64,000 nt of DNA from Forficula auricularia. Taxonomy: Eukaryota; Arthropoda; Insecta; Dermaptera; Forficulidae. A program made the position numbers and the translations under genes. The stretch spans positions 17,041,802-17,105,801 of the forward strand of contig JALMQS010000085.1 of the NCBI GenBank assembly GCA_024734495.1, written 5' to 3'. Positions 1-10,873 of this stretch are shown piece after piece. Position 1 is the stretch's first letter, and the number at the start of each line of letters is the position of its first letter. A model generated the notes under the pieces. The model did no database searches. It saw only the letters and a program-made list of their open reading frames with translations, and was not told the origin of the DNA.

Positions 1-756
1 ATCGTTGCTAAACTTTATCCAGATTCATTTGAAATATTAATATGTTTATTCCTTTATTATTAATCAGATATCACTTGCAATTTGCAGTTAATGTTGACTT
101 TAATTCAAAAATAATGATCGATTCTCATTTAATACTTGGGGAATAACAATTCTAAATTGGATTTTTGACGTTTCGGTTATTATTGGTAACCATTGCTGAA
201 GACATGGAGGAATCGACTTAAAATCAAAAATAATGATCGATTCTTATCTACTACTAGAGGAATAACCTTATTGCATTCAATTTTTGATGTTTTGACTATT
301 AATGGCAACCTCTACTGAAAACGTGGATGAATTCCTCTTCAGCAATAGTTACCAATAATAATCGAAGAGTCAAAAATCTAATGTAGAATTATTATTCCCC
401 AAGTAATAGATGAGAATCAATCGCTATTTTTGATTTTAAGTCGATTCCTCCATGTCTTCAGCAATGGTTACCAATAAAAACCGAAACGTCAAAAATCCAA
501 TATAGAATGGTTATTCCTCAAGTACTAGTTGAAAATCAATCGTTATTTTTGATTTTTAAGCCGGATTCCTCCATGTCTTCAGCAATGGTTACCAATAATA
601 ATCGAAGCGTCAAAAATCTAATATAGAATTGTTATTCCTCAAGTATTAGATGAGAATCAATCGCTATTTTTGATTTTAACTCGATTCCCCCATGTTCTTC
701 AGCAATGGTTACTACTTCAACTCCATGCTTCGCATTGGATAAAGTAAAAATAATTG
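1..756. repeat. Foldback element with ~120 bp tandem units in both arms
   Basis: Five diverged copies of a 110-122 bp unit are visible. Two are forward (about 107-224 and 226-335) and three inverted (about 338-455, 454-575, 573-700), each carrying a TCAAAAAT..GAAGACATGGAGGAATCGA-like core. The outer ends are ACTTTATCC near base 12 and GGATAAAGT near 740, the same termini seen at 60684-61290. Another unit lies at 2635-2702. The left end may be cut by the window edge. Confidence 0.75.
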
Positions 757-814
757 GGATCAATCGAATTTAGAAATAGGATTAATTTTTATTAAAATTG
801 AAAATTAATTTTTT

Positions 815-1222
815 TTGATTATTTTTACTTTGTGACTGGTTATTGCGTACTTGGACTTGAAATAAAATTAGAAGTTAAATTTTCAAAATGTTGCTACGTT
901 TCGCAGTATATATTTTTTTGCTTTATCTAATATTAATATTATTATCTGTATCAGTTAGGCTTTGTAACGATTGTGTTTTTTAAAAATAGAGTAAAAAAGG
1001 AAAGGACGTCAATGTTTTGGTGAGTCAATTGTTTTAATTGTGATCGATATATGGTGTAATGAGCTATATATAGGTATACTTAGTACGAGAAGGTTAAGTT
1101 TAAATATTGCCCGAGGAAGCAGAAAAATATACTGTGAAACGTAGCATCATTTTGCAAAATTTAACTTGTAATTTTATTTCAAGTCCAAGTACCAAATAAC
1201 CAGCCACAAAGAAAATTATTCA
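815..1222. repeat. Foldback repeat, arms 815-910 and 1128-1222
   Basis: The arm containing TTGCTACGTTTCGCAGTATA (about 888-907) recurs inverted at about 1130-1150, and GTACTTGGACTTGAAAT recurs as ATTTCAAGTCCAAGTAC. About 220 bp of unrelated AT-rich DNA separates the arms. No ORF is present. It is probably a nonautonomous DNA element. Confidence 0.65.
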
Positions 1223-1764
1223 TTATGGACGATAACAACATCAAATTATTTTTTACTTAATAAATTAATATATTTATCCTCCATTTATCATTAAATGTGA
1301 GACAAATAAAATTTTTTCATAGTATCATGAATTATACAGAATTAATTATGTATAAATCTTACAAATAAAATAAAAGAATAAATAATGATATTATTAATTA
1401 TAAATACATTTTTTTTCCACTGTTCGTGTGTGTGAATAATAAATTATAAATGATCACACATTTTTAAAAGGTAAAAACCAATCACATTGGTGCGACCCTA
1501 AACATAGAAAGACACCTGGAAATACTATTTATCATTTCGAAAGGGACCTCATTATGAACGCTTGGAGAAGTAGGAGGATTCGGTAACGATTATAATTAAA
1601 TGAATGTTCTCTATTAATAACAAACCATCATAATATGCTTGTTATATTATAAGCCCATTTGAAAATAATAGAGTAATTAAAATAGATATTAATTTAATAG
1701 GATTTCATAAGATAAATAATTTGTATTTATATTAATTAATAAAATTGTGTTGATTATTTGTTAG
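1223..1764. other. AT-rich DNA upstream of homeodomain exon, presumed rough intron
   Basis: No repeat family or coding exon is recognised. A GC-richer patch at 1490-1590 is open for about 35 codons in one frame, but its possible donor is in the wrong phase for the homeodomain exon. The last bases, TTTGTTAG, form the 3' splice site. Confidence 0.4.
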
Positions 1765-1999
1765 TGGCAAGACGAAGGCGAAAAGAAGGACGTCCAAGAA
1801 GACAAAGAACTACGTTTAGTGCGGAGCAAACTCTTCGATTGGAGCTTGAATACCAAAGAAGCGAATATATCTCAAGAGGGAGGCGTTTCGAATTAGCAGA
1901 AACACTAAGGCTAACGGAAACTCAAATTAAAATATGGTTTCAGAACCGGAGAGCGAAAGACAAAAGGATAGAAAAGGCACACATAGATCAACAATACAG
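1765..1999 (+). CDS. ro: Rough homeodomain transcription factor, homeobox exon
   Basis: The exon encodes about 78 residues: a basic [12 protein letters not shown] stretch, then a complete 60-residue homeodomain. Its recognition helix carries [13 protein letters not shown], with Gln at homeodomain position 50. The closing [12 protein letters not shown] is close to the RIEKAQIDQHYR that follows the Drosophila Rough homeodomain, which together with [12 protein letters not shown] distinguishes it from Hox and Eve-type proteins. Rough is a nuclear DNA-binding regulator needed for photoreceptor (R2/R5) patterning in Drosophila; the function in this species is inferred. The acceptor is TTGTTAG (1758-1764) and the donor AG|GTACTT at 2000, leaving phase 2. 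N-terminal exons lie to the left of the window or were not found. A phase-compatible downstream exon is listed at 9359. Confidence 0.93.
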
Positions 2000-2047
2000 G
2001 TACTTCTATTTATTTATTTATTTTATATACAGTGGGTGTGAAATTTT

Positions 2048-2232
2048 TTTTTTGGCTTTTCGGCTTTTCTAGCCATAAGCCAATTTACGATACTACTTAT
2101 TTTTTTTTCAAATTTGTCTCTACCCCCGGGGTCAGATTTTAGCCGGATGCCTCGAGTCGGATTCGAACCCGGGTCCACTTGGTTAGCAGGCTGGCATGCT
2201 AACCCCTAGCCTATCTGAACCCCCCCCCCCCC
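2048..2232 (-). mobile_element. tRNA-derived SINE (family S1), reverse orientation
   Basis: On the - strand it has a tRNA-like head with a B box (GGTTCGAATCC), then GACTCGAGGCATCCGGCTAA, a GGGGTAGAGACAAA core, and a tail ending GGCTTATGGCTAGAAAAGCC plus poly(A). The same structure recurs at 35524-35705 and 40879-41061, with a head fragment at 20150-20205. The head begins in a C-run (2220-2232). Confidence 0.85.
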
Positions 2233-2535
2233 GGGTGGCCAAATTATTATATTCAAATGATTTTTATCAAGTAAATTTATTTTATTCAAACTTTACAAAA
2301 AATCTAGTAGTAATCTAGTCTAATAATCCTTTTCGACTGGCTTGGCAACTCTCCAAACCTCAACCCGATCGAAAATGTATGGGCGGCGCTCAAAATTGAA
2401 ATTTGCAAAAATAAAATAATTACTTACTAAAAAAAGGGACTTGATAGAAAATATTATAGAGGATCAAAATTTGAACCATTTCGTAAATTATCTAAATTTA
2501 AAATAAACATATACTTTAAATATTAAATTATAACG

Positions 2536-3375
2536 GATCGTGGCTAGACTTTATCCACAGTCATTTGAAATATTAATATGTTTATTCCTTTATTAGTAAT
2601 CAGATATCACTGGCTATTCTTCCATGTTGAGTAAAATAAAAAATAACGATCGATTCATATCTAATACTAGAGGAATAGGTTATTACATTGCATTTTTGAT
2701 GTACCATATATTCAATCGATCAAATGAATAAATTTTAAAGAATAAAAAACGAACTATCTTACTCTAGATTAAAGTACATACTTAAAATATAATTTTACTA
2801 ATAACTTTATATAACCTTTTTTTCTGATCCTCAATACTTAATTAGACTATTAAATTTCATCCAAATTGGCCAAATAATTTTCAAAATGATATTTAGATTT
2901 TTCTTAATTATCTCTGAACTCGTCATTTGGTCTTAGATTGTTTCTGAAATCAGTGATTCTATAAATTTAAATTCACAAAAATCTCAAATAAAATATATTT
3001 TAGATTTTCTAGATATTTAGAAAAAACTATAAAAGTACTGAAATAAAGTGTAAATGTTTGTGGGCAGATATGTACCAAAACTAATCATTTGTTAAAGTAA
3101 TGGTAGGTTTTCGATTGAATTTCAATTGGTTCAACGGGGTGGGAAAAATCGTCGTCGAAAAAAGTGTGATCCAACTATTCTCACGCAGTAAATGAAAAAT
3201 CACACTTTTTGGCTTCTGAACGTGACTCCAAGTAATTTTTAGAAAAACCGCCACGTGCTAAAATTAAACCTGATTGAACACTACAATTTGTGACTTTGGT
3301 TGAGACCATGGGGTCCGTAGTCTTTACCTGAGGACCCTTTGAAGTCGCGCTTAGTGCGAGATCGATTCCAAAAAG
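2536..3375. mobile_element. Nonautonomous element, ACTTTATCC-terminus family
   Basis: The left end (GGATCGTGGCTAGACTTTATCC) and the interior from about 3120 (CACGTGCTAAAATTAAACCT, then CCTGAGGACCCTTTGAAG) match 60684-61290. The right terminus is missing: homology stops after GCGAGATCGATTCC. The small reverse ORF at 3181-3411 lies inside the conserved repeat and is not taken as a gene. Confidence 0.65.
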
Positions 3376-4423
3376 CAAAATCAGATTAATAAAATGGAAC
3401 TGAGGCAGCAAATCGGGAAAACTTAAATTTTTATATGCCTTTTCTATTCTTTTCCTATTTAAAGCTTATGTAAAAATTATACTTTTATACATACTTGATG
3501 GCTTCGATGCCATAAGCTCTGGAGCATTCTTTAACGACTGGACTCACCTAGCTCTTACGCAGCTTTCATTCTTCTACGCGCAATTGGTTGCCTAAATACA
3601 GGCGCATCAACGCATAAATCAAGTTCAAATTCAGACTACATTTTGGGGATTTTAATTAGTACAGTTATTTATTTATATGTTATAATTCAATATCTTATCT
3701 TATTATATTAAACGAGCACTACAGCACAATAGCATATATATCCAATCTGGTTCTCGAAAACGGCTCTAACGATTTGGATGAAATTCACGGGTTAGGGGGG
3801 GGTTTATGTTGGAGTTTCGATCTGTCACGGTCTCATCTTCGCCTAAGTTGTTTTTGATTGGTTTTTTTGTTAATTGAAATAATTATTCACAGTTGGTTGT
3901 CTCGATAAAAATGTATAATTACATTTTTTATTCAATTTCCTTTTAATAACTAATTGGTTTTTCAATATTAAATTACACTAATAGATCATTACAATTTTTA
4001 TTAAATCCCACAAATATATTTGAATTTGGCAATTTAATTGATGAACTCAAAAATTGTTATTTAATTAAAAAAAATATTTATACGGTATTTATTTATATAC
4101 CTATATCTATAAACACATAATCTGTGGGCCACTAGAAGACTTGAAATGCAAAAACTGGGTGAGGGGGCGGAGGTAGAGCCCTACTAGCAAAATAGCTGTA
4201 TAATTTTAGGTTATACAACTGTTATGTTGTATTGATGTTTTATAAGCGTTATGGAGCACTTATAAAACAGCAACAAAACATAAAAGTTATATAACTCTCG
4301 GGGGGGGGGGGGGGCTGGGTTGGAGTAATGTGTCACTGGTCTATTCGCCTGCTTGTGCTGACTCTGGGTTGCTCACTGGGCTGGGAGAGTCTTGCTCATT
4401 TAAATATTACTATATACCATACG

Positions 4424-4650
4424 GGGAATCGGATTAGCCGAGAGCTTAAGACACCTAGCCTTCTAAGCAGGAGTCCCGGGTTCGAATCCGAGTCCCTGCA
4501 TTGATATTTGACCGGCTATAATCTGATTCCTAGTCACCAATCCGTCTGGCAAGCGTGGTGACTTAATGCCAACCCCTTCCATTTGATGGAAGAGGCCTAT
4601 ATTCAGGAGTGGATTGTCGCTATCGACAGGCTAATGATGATGATGATGAT
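4424..4650 (+). mobile_element. tRNA-derived SINE (family S2) with (GAT)n tail
   Basis: The A-box-like GGATTAGCCGAGAGC and B box GGTTCGAATCC sit about 40 bp apart. The body contains GACCGGCTATAATCTGATTC and TGGCAAGCGTGGTGACTTAA, and the tail is (GAT)n. A GAT-repeat tail is typical of SINEs mobilised by RTE or CR1 type LINEs; the partner here is inferred, not seen. Confidence 0.8.
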
Positions 4651-4651
4651 A

Positions 4652-5085
4652 TACCATACTAGATGAAGGAGGAGGTATCAGCCAAAGATGGAATCACTGG
4701 GTTCAATAAAACACCTTTAATGAGACGTTTCGGCCTAAATTTTATTTGGCCATCTTCAGTCAATTAGGAGTTATACACAAAATGCGGTACACATATGTGA
4801 TCGAACCAAGCCTTGTCAAAAATAAAAATTTCTTTTAGCTTCATGCGAATTTTTAACGTGCCTGGACCCAAAAGTTTCAGAATGAAAGTCTTTCATTCTG
4901 AAACTTTTGGATCAGATCGCATGACAGCTAAAAATTTTATTTTTGACAAGCTGGTTGTCACTATGTACACGTTTATGTATAACTTCTAATTGACTGAAGA
5001 TGTAAATAAAATTTAGGCCAAAGATGTTTTATTGAACCCAGTGATTCCATCTTTGATGATGCCTCCTCCTTCATCTAGTATAGTT
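4652..5085. repeat. Foldback element (copy 1 of two)
   Basis: The arms are GAAGGAGGAGGTATCAGCCA (about 4665) and its inverse (TTTGATGATGCCTCCTCCTTC). Inside are the inverted pair GCCATCTTCAGTCAATTAG / CTAATTGACTGAAGATG and the palindromic centre GAAAGTCTTTCATTCTGAAAC. A second copy is at 32113-32471 within guanine deaminase. Confidence 0.75.
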
Positions 5086-5344
5086 TCATCACAGCCACGA
5101 ACTCTTACAATATTACTATATACCTGTATTCTTTCTGTTTCTTTCTCATTTAAATGTTACTATATGTATGTATTCTTTCTGTTTGCTCATTTAAATGTTA
5201 TATATGTTATGTTTGCTTACTTAAATGTTACTATTTGTATATATATTCTTTCTGTTTCTGCTCTACGAGGTAGCCACCTCAGAGCATTGTTTTAAATAAA
5301 TAATAAATAAATAACCTAAAATTATACAGCTACTTTGCTAGTTG

Positions 5345-6411
5345 GGAGGTGGAGATGACGGTGGGGGTAGATGTGGGGGGGGTGCAGTGGTGAAGGGGTA
5401 CGGGGGGAAAGGAAGTGGTTTCGGGGATGGATTGGGGTGGGGTGGGGGTTTAGGTGTAGGTGGGGGTGGATGTGGGGTGGAGGGGTGCGTCAGCTCGGTG
5501 GCCAGGTACAATATTCAATTATTTTTTCACTCTTGGTTGTAAAAGATAAAATAATTGACTATTGGCTGATAAAATTATTACTCTTTAAGCTGGCCAATGG
5601 ATGAAGTTCTCCAGGGGGCCTGAATATTGAATTTATTCAAAAAAACCCAGTCAAAAATACTAAATATTGTTCTTATACGTATTATGTATTTTTTATACTG
5701 GCCAATTTAAAAAGAAGCCAACGTTAAGCTATTTCGTCATTATAAATGTACACCTTTCGTCCTCTTTTACTGAAATCAGGAGCCGGAAGCGACCAGCCTG
5801 TCTCCAAAGAGTCCACAATTACATATTTCCGGGCCTTATATGAATGCTTATGATACTCTAATCTAAAATTCATGTAAGTGTATCTGTAGTCGTTCGACCC
5901 GAGCTTCGAATTGGATAAAGTAAAGTCATAAATTTTACAAAACATGTTTATTTTCTGTTTTAGAACAAAAATTGGTCAGTGAAAATGCACTTTCAATAGA
6001 CTTAAAATTGCACCTTACTTGCCTTCTGCGGCACGCAAATAGATTTATAACATTATATATATTTTCCAAATCTGTTTTTTCTGTTTTTCCGCTCTACACT
6101 GAGCAAAGCCAGGTCTCATAACCTTTTTTGGCCCATTGAGGCCCTTAAATACAAAGTATTAGTTTTAACTTACTGAAAGATCGCTCGCATATTGCGATGG
6201 ATATTGCAATTGTAAGCATAATCTGAATTGAAATACGCATGCTTCGGAAAGACGCTCTCATCTCCGTACTGAGCAATGAATTCTTATCTGAATATGAATT
6301 ATATTGTTAGTTTATTTTAATTTTTAAATTTAATAATTTGTGAATTTTGCGCCTTCTTTTGAATGGTTCCCAGGGCACGTGTCCTCTGCCCTACCCTAGG
6401 TACGCCACTCA
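5345..6411. other. G-rich tract followed by unassigned AT-rich DNA
   Basis: Bases 5345-5500 are a low-complexity G-rich tract (GGTGGGGGTGG-type) whose ORFs are artefacts of composition. At 5880-5930 a fragment of the GGATAAAGT-terminus family occurs (GCTTCGAATTGGATAAAGT). Nothing coding is recognised. Confidence 0.5.
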
Positions 6412-6540
6412 CTAAGATAGCACTTAAAATTAACTTGAAACTAACTTTTAGGTAAATTGTATTTCCCATAAAAAATGTGGTAAAATACAATTTATCTTAA
6501 ACGTATGGTTTGAGATTAATTTAAGTGCTAACTTAGTTTA
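6412..6540. repeat. Small foldback MITE
   Basis: ACTAAGATAGCACTTAAAAT at about 6412 is mirrored by ATTTAAGTGCTAACTTAG at about 6517-6534, and GTAAATTGTATTT by AAATACAATTTAT. It is about 130 bp long with an almost fully symmetrical interior. Confidence 0.6.
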
Positions 6541-7200
6541 AGATTGATTGAAATGAGGTGTTAGATTTAAAACTAAATAGCTGCGCGCGAAAAATCACGA
6601 AGTTTAGGCTGAAAGATGACACTTATTTAAATTTATTTCAGAATTTCAATTGCAAATCTCATTTTCCGATTTTGGAATTAGGTGAAACCTTTTACTTTCA
6701 CATTTATATTCTATAGAATATAATGGGAGAGTATTACGATGGCCAGTCTGGGTTCTTGCTCTTTGAGAGCTTGTATTTCAGAGATGAAAAAAGTTAATTT
6801 CATTTTGTAACTTCTAGGTGGAAGGAATCGTTGTCGTTAATAGTTGGAAACCGGATTTAGGACATCAAACCAGATAAAAAATCGTTGGAGCCATTTTTGA
6901 GAAAATAAAAAAAAACGAAAAATCTTTCATGTAAATGTCCACTTTCGGTCTTCCGATTTCAACCAAAAGCTTGATGTACTCCTTCTAGCCTATATCAAGC
7001 TTAAGTTTCGAATTTCGTATCTCTGAGACTTATGGTTGCGAAACGCAAGGAGGGGTAAATTCTTACGTACGTAAACATCAACTTTCGGTTTTTCTATTTT
7101 AGCCAAAATCTTGTTATACTTCTTGTAGCCTCTAGATAGCTTAAGTTTCAAATTTCAAGGCTCTGCGACTTTCCGAAGACGAGATATGAACGATTAAAAT

Positions 7201-7383
7201 ATTTATTTTACGACACTCCTAATTTACAACCCCTTCCTTTAATTCAATCGGATTAAAAATTTGACACAACTATTAACTCATGACACTTGATAAATACACT
7301 AATTTTTAAAAAAATCGTTGAGCCGTTTTTGAGAAAATCAAAAAAACGAAATAAAGGAAGGGGGTGTAAATTAGTAGTGTCGC
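7201..7383. repeat. Inverted-repeat element
   Basis: ACGACACTCCTAATTTACAA at about 7203 is mirrored at about 7358-7380 (TGTAAATTAGTAGTGTCGCG), with CCCCTTCCTTTA against TAAAGGAAGGGGG just inside. Flanking 6900-7200 holds related phrases in direct orientation. No coding capacity. Confidence 0.55.
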
Positions 7384-8179
7384 GATGACTTCAAATAAAT
7401 GAAAATGTGAAAGTCGTGTGGTGAACACACCAGTTGATTAGATTTCTATTCTTTTGGTAGCTGAAAAAAATGGTAAAGAGAAGAAAACTTGGCTTATTCT
7501 TTCACATTTATGTTTTTTTGTGAGATCATTTTTAAAGAATTATAAAAGTACTATAAATTATTTGAATTTTCTCTAAGATAAAAGTACAGAATCACTTATA
7601 AAATAAAAGCTAATCCCTTTATCGTAACCATTTATGAAAAGAAATCCCCAAATTTAAATCATATTACCGGATCTGATTTTGGTAAAAAAAGATTCACGAT
7701 ATTGATAATAACCCTTCAAAGCCTCACTCATTGCATTATTCAGCCTTCTTTACCCCTCTGGTTGATTTTTATCTTGTGGCCATTGATTTTAATGAAGATC
7801 CTAATCCTTATTGGGGCTTATTTTCAGCCATTTATCCCTCATCAGAGATTACTAAGAGAGATAGATGCCTGCCATTTTAAACTTATTTCACTGTTCGGAA
7901 GCAAAAAAATTATTTTAATTTGTTTCAACACCTGAATTTTTTTTGGAGGGGGGAAACAATTATTCATTAATTCATTGATTTTTATTTTTTCATTTGCTTG
8001 AAAACAAGAAAGTTATCTAATTATTATATTTTTATTTTACCATACAGTTTTGGTGAAGTATTGTAATCGTGCATGTTTTTGCTGCGTATTTTCAAAATTT
8101 CTCAAAAACGGCTGAAAATATTTTGATAAAAAAAATTGAACAAATCCAATGCATTTCAGTCTACAATAAAGCCCTCTTG

Positions 8180-9196
8180 CGCGTAGTTAGGGGGGAGGGT
8201 AAGGGAGGCATTGCCCCTCCCCCCCCTCCTAGAAAACTCACATTAATTGCGGGAAAATATTTTTTTGTATCGTTTGGTATGGCAAATCTAAGTTTGCGAT
8301 CTCGAAAGTCTGGGGTCAACTTTTGGCGGCCGAAAAGCCTTGGAATTTTTCGGAATTTTTCCAGTTTTTCGCTTACTAACTCGAAAACAGTTCATATTTT
8401 GTAAATAACCGTTCTAGTGTAAATTGAAGAGGACAAATTTTTGCATCGATTAAAAAGAAATGCAAAATAGGTCCAGTAATTCTATTTTTTAATGGGGATC
8501 CAAAAAAAAACCCCAGGATCACTTTTGAATATCCCTAAAACTCACACTTTTTTCGATTTTTTTCACATTTTGACCAAGAACAAACACGTTTTCAACAAAA
8601 AGAGGACTTTATAGATTTTTAAACTGGATTGAATTTGCACACAATTTAAACAAAGTTTCATATTTATTGGATAATGGTAAACCGTGCCGCAATCGGGTTG
8701 AAATTTTGAATAAGTGCAAAATTTTTTGCAAAAAATCTTGGTTTTTTCCTTCGCAGAATGAAAACCACTCAGCCTAGAAACTTGATTTCTATCTCATTCT
8801 CTAGAAAGTTTTGCTGACCTGAACGGGAAGTACTTGGACCACTTTTTTGTTAAAACTCTCTTGATTTATAGACATCCTACATTTTCCGTACAGGATATGA
8901 TCCGAATCCTAAAAAGCGTCATGGAAAATGCTGGATATCTATAAATCTAAGAGTTTTATATAAAAAGTGGTCCAAGTAAACGTTCAAGTCATTAAGATTT
9001 CCTACAGAATGAGATAGGAATTAAGTTCCTAGGATCAGTAGTTTTCATTTTATGAAGGAAAAATGAGATTTTTATGCAAAAAATTGCAATTTTGGATGGT
9101 TGGGCAAGAACAGTTTGGGTTGGGCAGTCGCCACAACTCGCTCAATCCTGGCAACTGCGGCTGCCCCCCCTTAGGAAAATTCCCTAACTACCCCTC
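8180..9196. mobile_element. Nonautonomous element with GCGTAGTTAGGG termini (copy 1)
   Basis: It starts GCGTAGTTAGGGGGGAGGG and ends CCCTAACTACC. The interior includes CTTTTGGCGGCCGAAAAGCC and an inverted pair (TTTATAGACATCCTACATTT / TGCTGGATATCTATAAATC). An opposite-orientation copy is at 15888-17012. The internal inverted repeat makes it foldback-like. The left flank, 8036-8175, is the left end of the TTTACCATACA family. Confidence 0.75.
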
Positions 9197-9358
9197 GGAT
9201 TTTACCGAATTTCTTATTAGTTTGATTACTTTCTCGCTTTTAATGGCAAGACAATGGAAAGCCAAGCTTTCTTCATTTGGCTACAGATTAATAAATTAAT
9301 TAATTTGTTTGGAAGTAAATTGTGTTTTCTGTAAAATATATATATATATTTTTTTCAG

Positions 9359-9629
9359 GAACCTTGCTATCGCCGGTGGCCATTCCTTACTCCGTATGGG
9401 ACAACTTATGTCCAACCTTCGCAAGGATTCTGTTCCCTCTGTCTGTACAAAGATTTGCCAGGTGCACTTACACATTCCCACACGAACACGGAATTGGGAT
9501 CGCAGAAATCAAGTATCCAGAAAAACTAAGATAATCGAGATTAAAATTCTCCCGTTAAGTAAACAAACATTCATCAGTCATTCGATTCAGTGGTGTGGAA
9601 CAAATGAAAGATGGAATGGATGCAGCTAA
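9359..9629 (+). CDS. ro: Candidate C-terminal exon of rough
   Basis: A 3' splice site (T-rich tract then TTTTTTTCAG at 9349-9358) precedes an open stretch of 90 codons ending at TAA 9627-9629. The homeodomain exon ends in phase 2 (AG|), and joining it here gives an arginine codon followed by NLAIAGG, so the product reads QQYR-NLAIAGG. Drosophila Rough reads QHYR-NFVVANG at the same place. The remaining ~80 residues (basic, Ser/Thr and Ile rich) are not recognised, and Rough C-termini are poorly conserved. Support is phase, splice signal and the short NLA match. The implied intron is about 7.4 kb and full of mobile elements. Without RNA evidence this could be a chance ORF. Confidence 0.5.
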
Positions 9630-10003
9630 TCAAGACTGAGCAAATCTGTATATATCGTGTTCCAAGTTCATTTTCTCTAGAGAGTTTTTAAAGCTTATTC
9701 CCTCTTTATAAATCATTGAAACAGATAATTGGCCAAACAATAAGGAAAATAAAGAAAAGAAATCGTTAGTACCTATATGTATATAGATATCTATAATACA
9801 AAAGATAAAGTGATCCAAAAAACATGCAATTTTTTCAACCTTTCTCTGGTCTCATAAGAAAAGATTTAACTACATATTTATATAACTTATAAAAAGTTTT
9901 GTTACAATATACACTCACGAGCAAAGAAATGGAATCACCTCCTTTGCGAGTTATTAAATGCAATTTTCATTCTCAAATATAATAATAATAATAATAATAT
10001 AAT

Positions 10004-10380
10004 ATAATATATCCAAAGGCCTCCCACTCGATCGCGGACCCAAAGGTCGAAAATAATTTTCTTCTTCACTCCAGGGCGCAACCACAATGAGGCCGCGTCG
10101 AAAGGCAATTATAAATTAAATTAAATTAGGGATCGAAGAAAAGATTTTTATATTATAGACAAAAGGATCAGCCGGGATTCGAACCCGGGATCTTCGCATG
10201 TGCGCTGCGATGCCTTTATAAGAGCCTTAGCTCTTATCTTCTCGGCCACCGATCCCTAAACCCAAGCCGATACTTAATGTCTATATGAATTTGGAATTTC
10301 TTTTTTATTTAATCTTTTAATCTCTTCCTCGATCATTTCTAGGTTGGCTTGACTAATTAAACTATATCCAAACGCCTCCC
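10004..10380 (-). mobile_element. tRNA-derived SINE (family S3): head, tail and linker
   Basis: Reading the - strand, a linker (10350-10262) leads into a tRNA head that starts GGGATCGGTGGCCGAGAAG (A box) and carries B box GGTTCGAATCC. The tail, ending near 10010, has GACCTTTGGGTCCGCGATCG and GTGGGAGGCC. The same tail-linker-head-tail order occurs on the + strand at 14470-14920. A (TAA)n-like end lies at 9980-10003. Confidence 0.75.
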
Positions 10381-10389
10381 ACTCGACAT

Positions 10390-10850
10390 GCGAAGATCCC
10401 GGGTTCGAATCCCGTGTTGTGATATGCCTTGTCGACATGTTTTGATGGTCATTGGTCATGGTACGAGGCTTGCGTAATGCTTACTTTGCAGAGCTTGACC
10501 TGAACATGAGGTACTTAAGCAGGAAGTCTCGGATGATCGAGAGAACATGATCGAGGGAGAACAATCGAGGTGGTTGACATATCGATCGTAAGGCTGACAC
10601 TCGCTTTGCCGCCCTCCCATTGTAGCTATTCAATAAACTCAATGTTATAAATATATACTACTATTTTATGCCCAGTAACCCTTCACTATAAACCAATCCC
10701 AAATATATTATAACATTTTGCGCCCGAACAGGGACTTATAACATTTTGGCGCCCGAACGTAAATTATAACACCCGGCTGATCCTTTTGTCTAAAATATAA
10801 AAATCTTTTCTTCGTTCCCTAATTTAATAATATAATATATTTCCATTAGG
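10390..10850 (+). mobile_element. SINE S3 head split by an LTR element
   Basis: ATGCGAAGATCCCGGGTTCG..CCCG (to 10414) is the tRNA B-box part of the S3 head. It resumes at 10772 as CCCGGCTGATCCTTTTGTCT. The interruption is the LTR remnant, and the shared CCCG is the duplicated target. Confidence 0.75.
10411..10775 (+). mobile_element. LTR retrotransposon remnant (gypsy-like) with 4 bp target duplication
   Basis: An LTR of about 301 bp (10415-10715) begins TGTTGTGAT and ends ATTATAACA, with an AATAAA-type signal at about 10632. It is followed by a primer-binding site TGCGCCCGAACAGGGAC (10719-10735), the tRNA-Lys type. Then a second junction (TTATAACATTTTGGCGCCCG, 10737-10756) and a final LTR end ATTATAACA (to 10771) follow. 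CCCG flanks both sides (10411-10414 and 10772-10775); a 4 bp duplication fits Ty3/gypsy or errantivirus-like integration. No gag, pol or env sequence remains, so it is a coding-dead relic. Confidence 0.75.
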
Positions 10851-10873
10851 TTATCATTCTTCATTTTATTTTT

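Larger units (their letters stand above)
4184..5344. mobile_element. DNA element with ~30 bp terminal inverted repeats, hosting two insertions
   Basis: CTAGCAAAATAGCTGTATAA at 4184 is mirrored by TTATACAGCTACTTTGCTAG at about 5322-5341. Between them lie a short foldback (4215-4290), a G-run, SINE S2 (4424-4650) and a foldback element (4652-5085). No transposase is visible. ORFs in this span are low-complexity readings of repeats. Confidence 0.6.

Noticed and set aside
1490..1590. Possible upstream exon of rough
   Set aside because: Open in one frame with a GTAACG donor-like end, but the phase would put the homeodomain exon out of frame, and the peptide is unrecognised.
4440..4500. tRNA gene in the S2 region
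   Set aside because: A and B boxes are present, but a SINE body and GAT tail follow and the cloverleaf is incomplete.
8069..8404. 111-codon + strand ORF
   Set aside because: It crosses the border between two repeat families (TTTACCATACA and GCGTAGTTAGG) and has homopolymer-driven composition.
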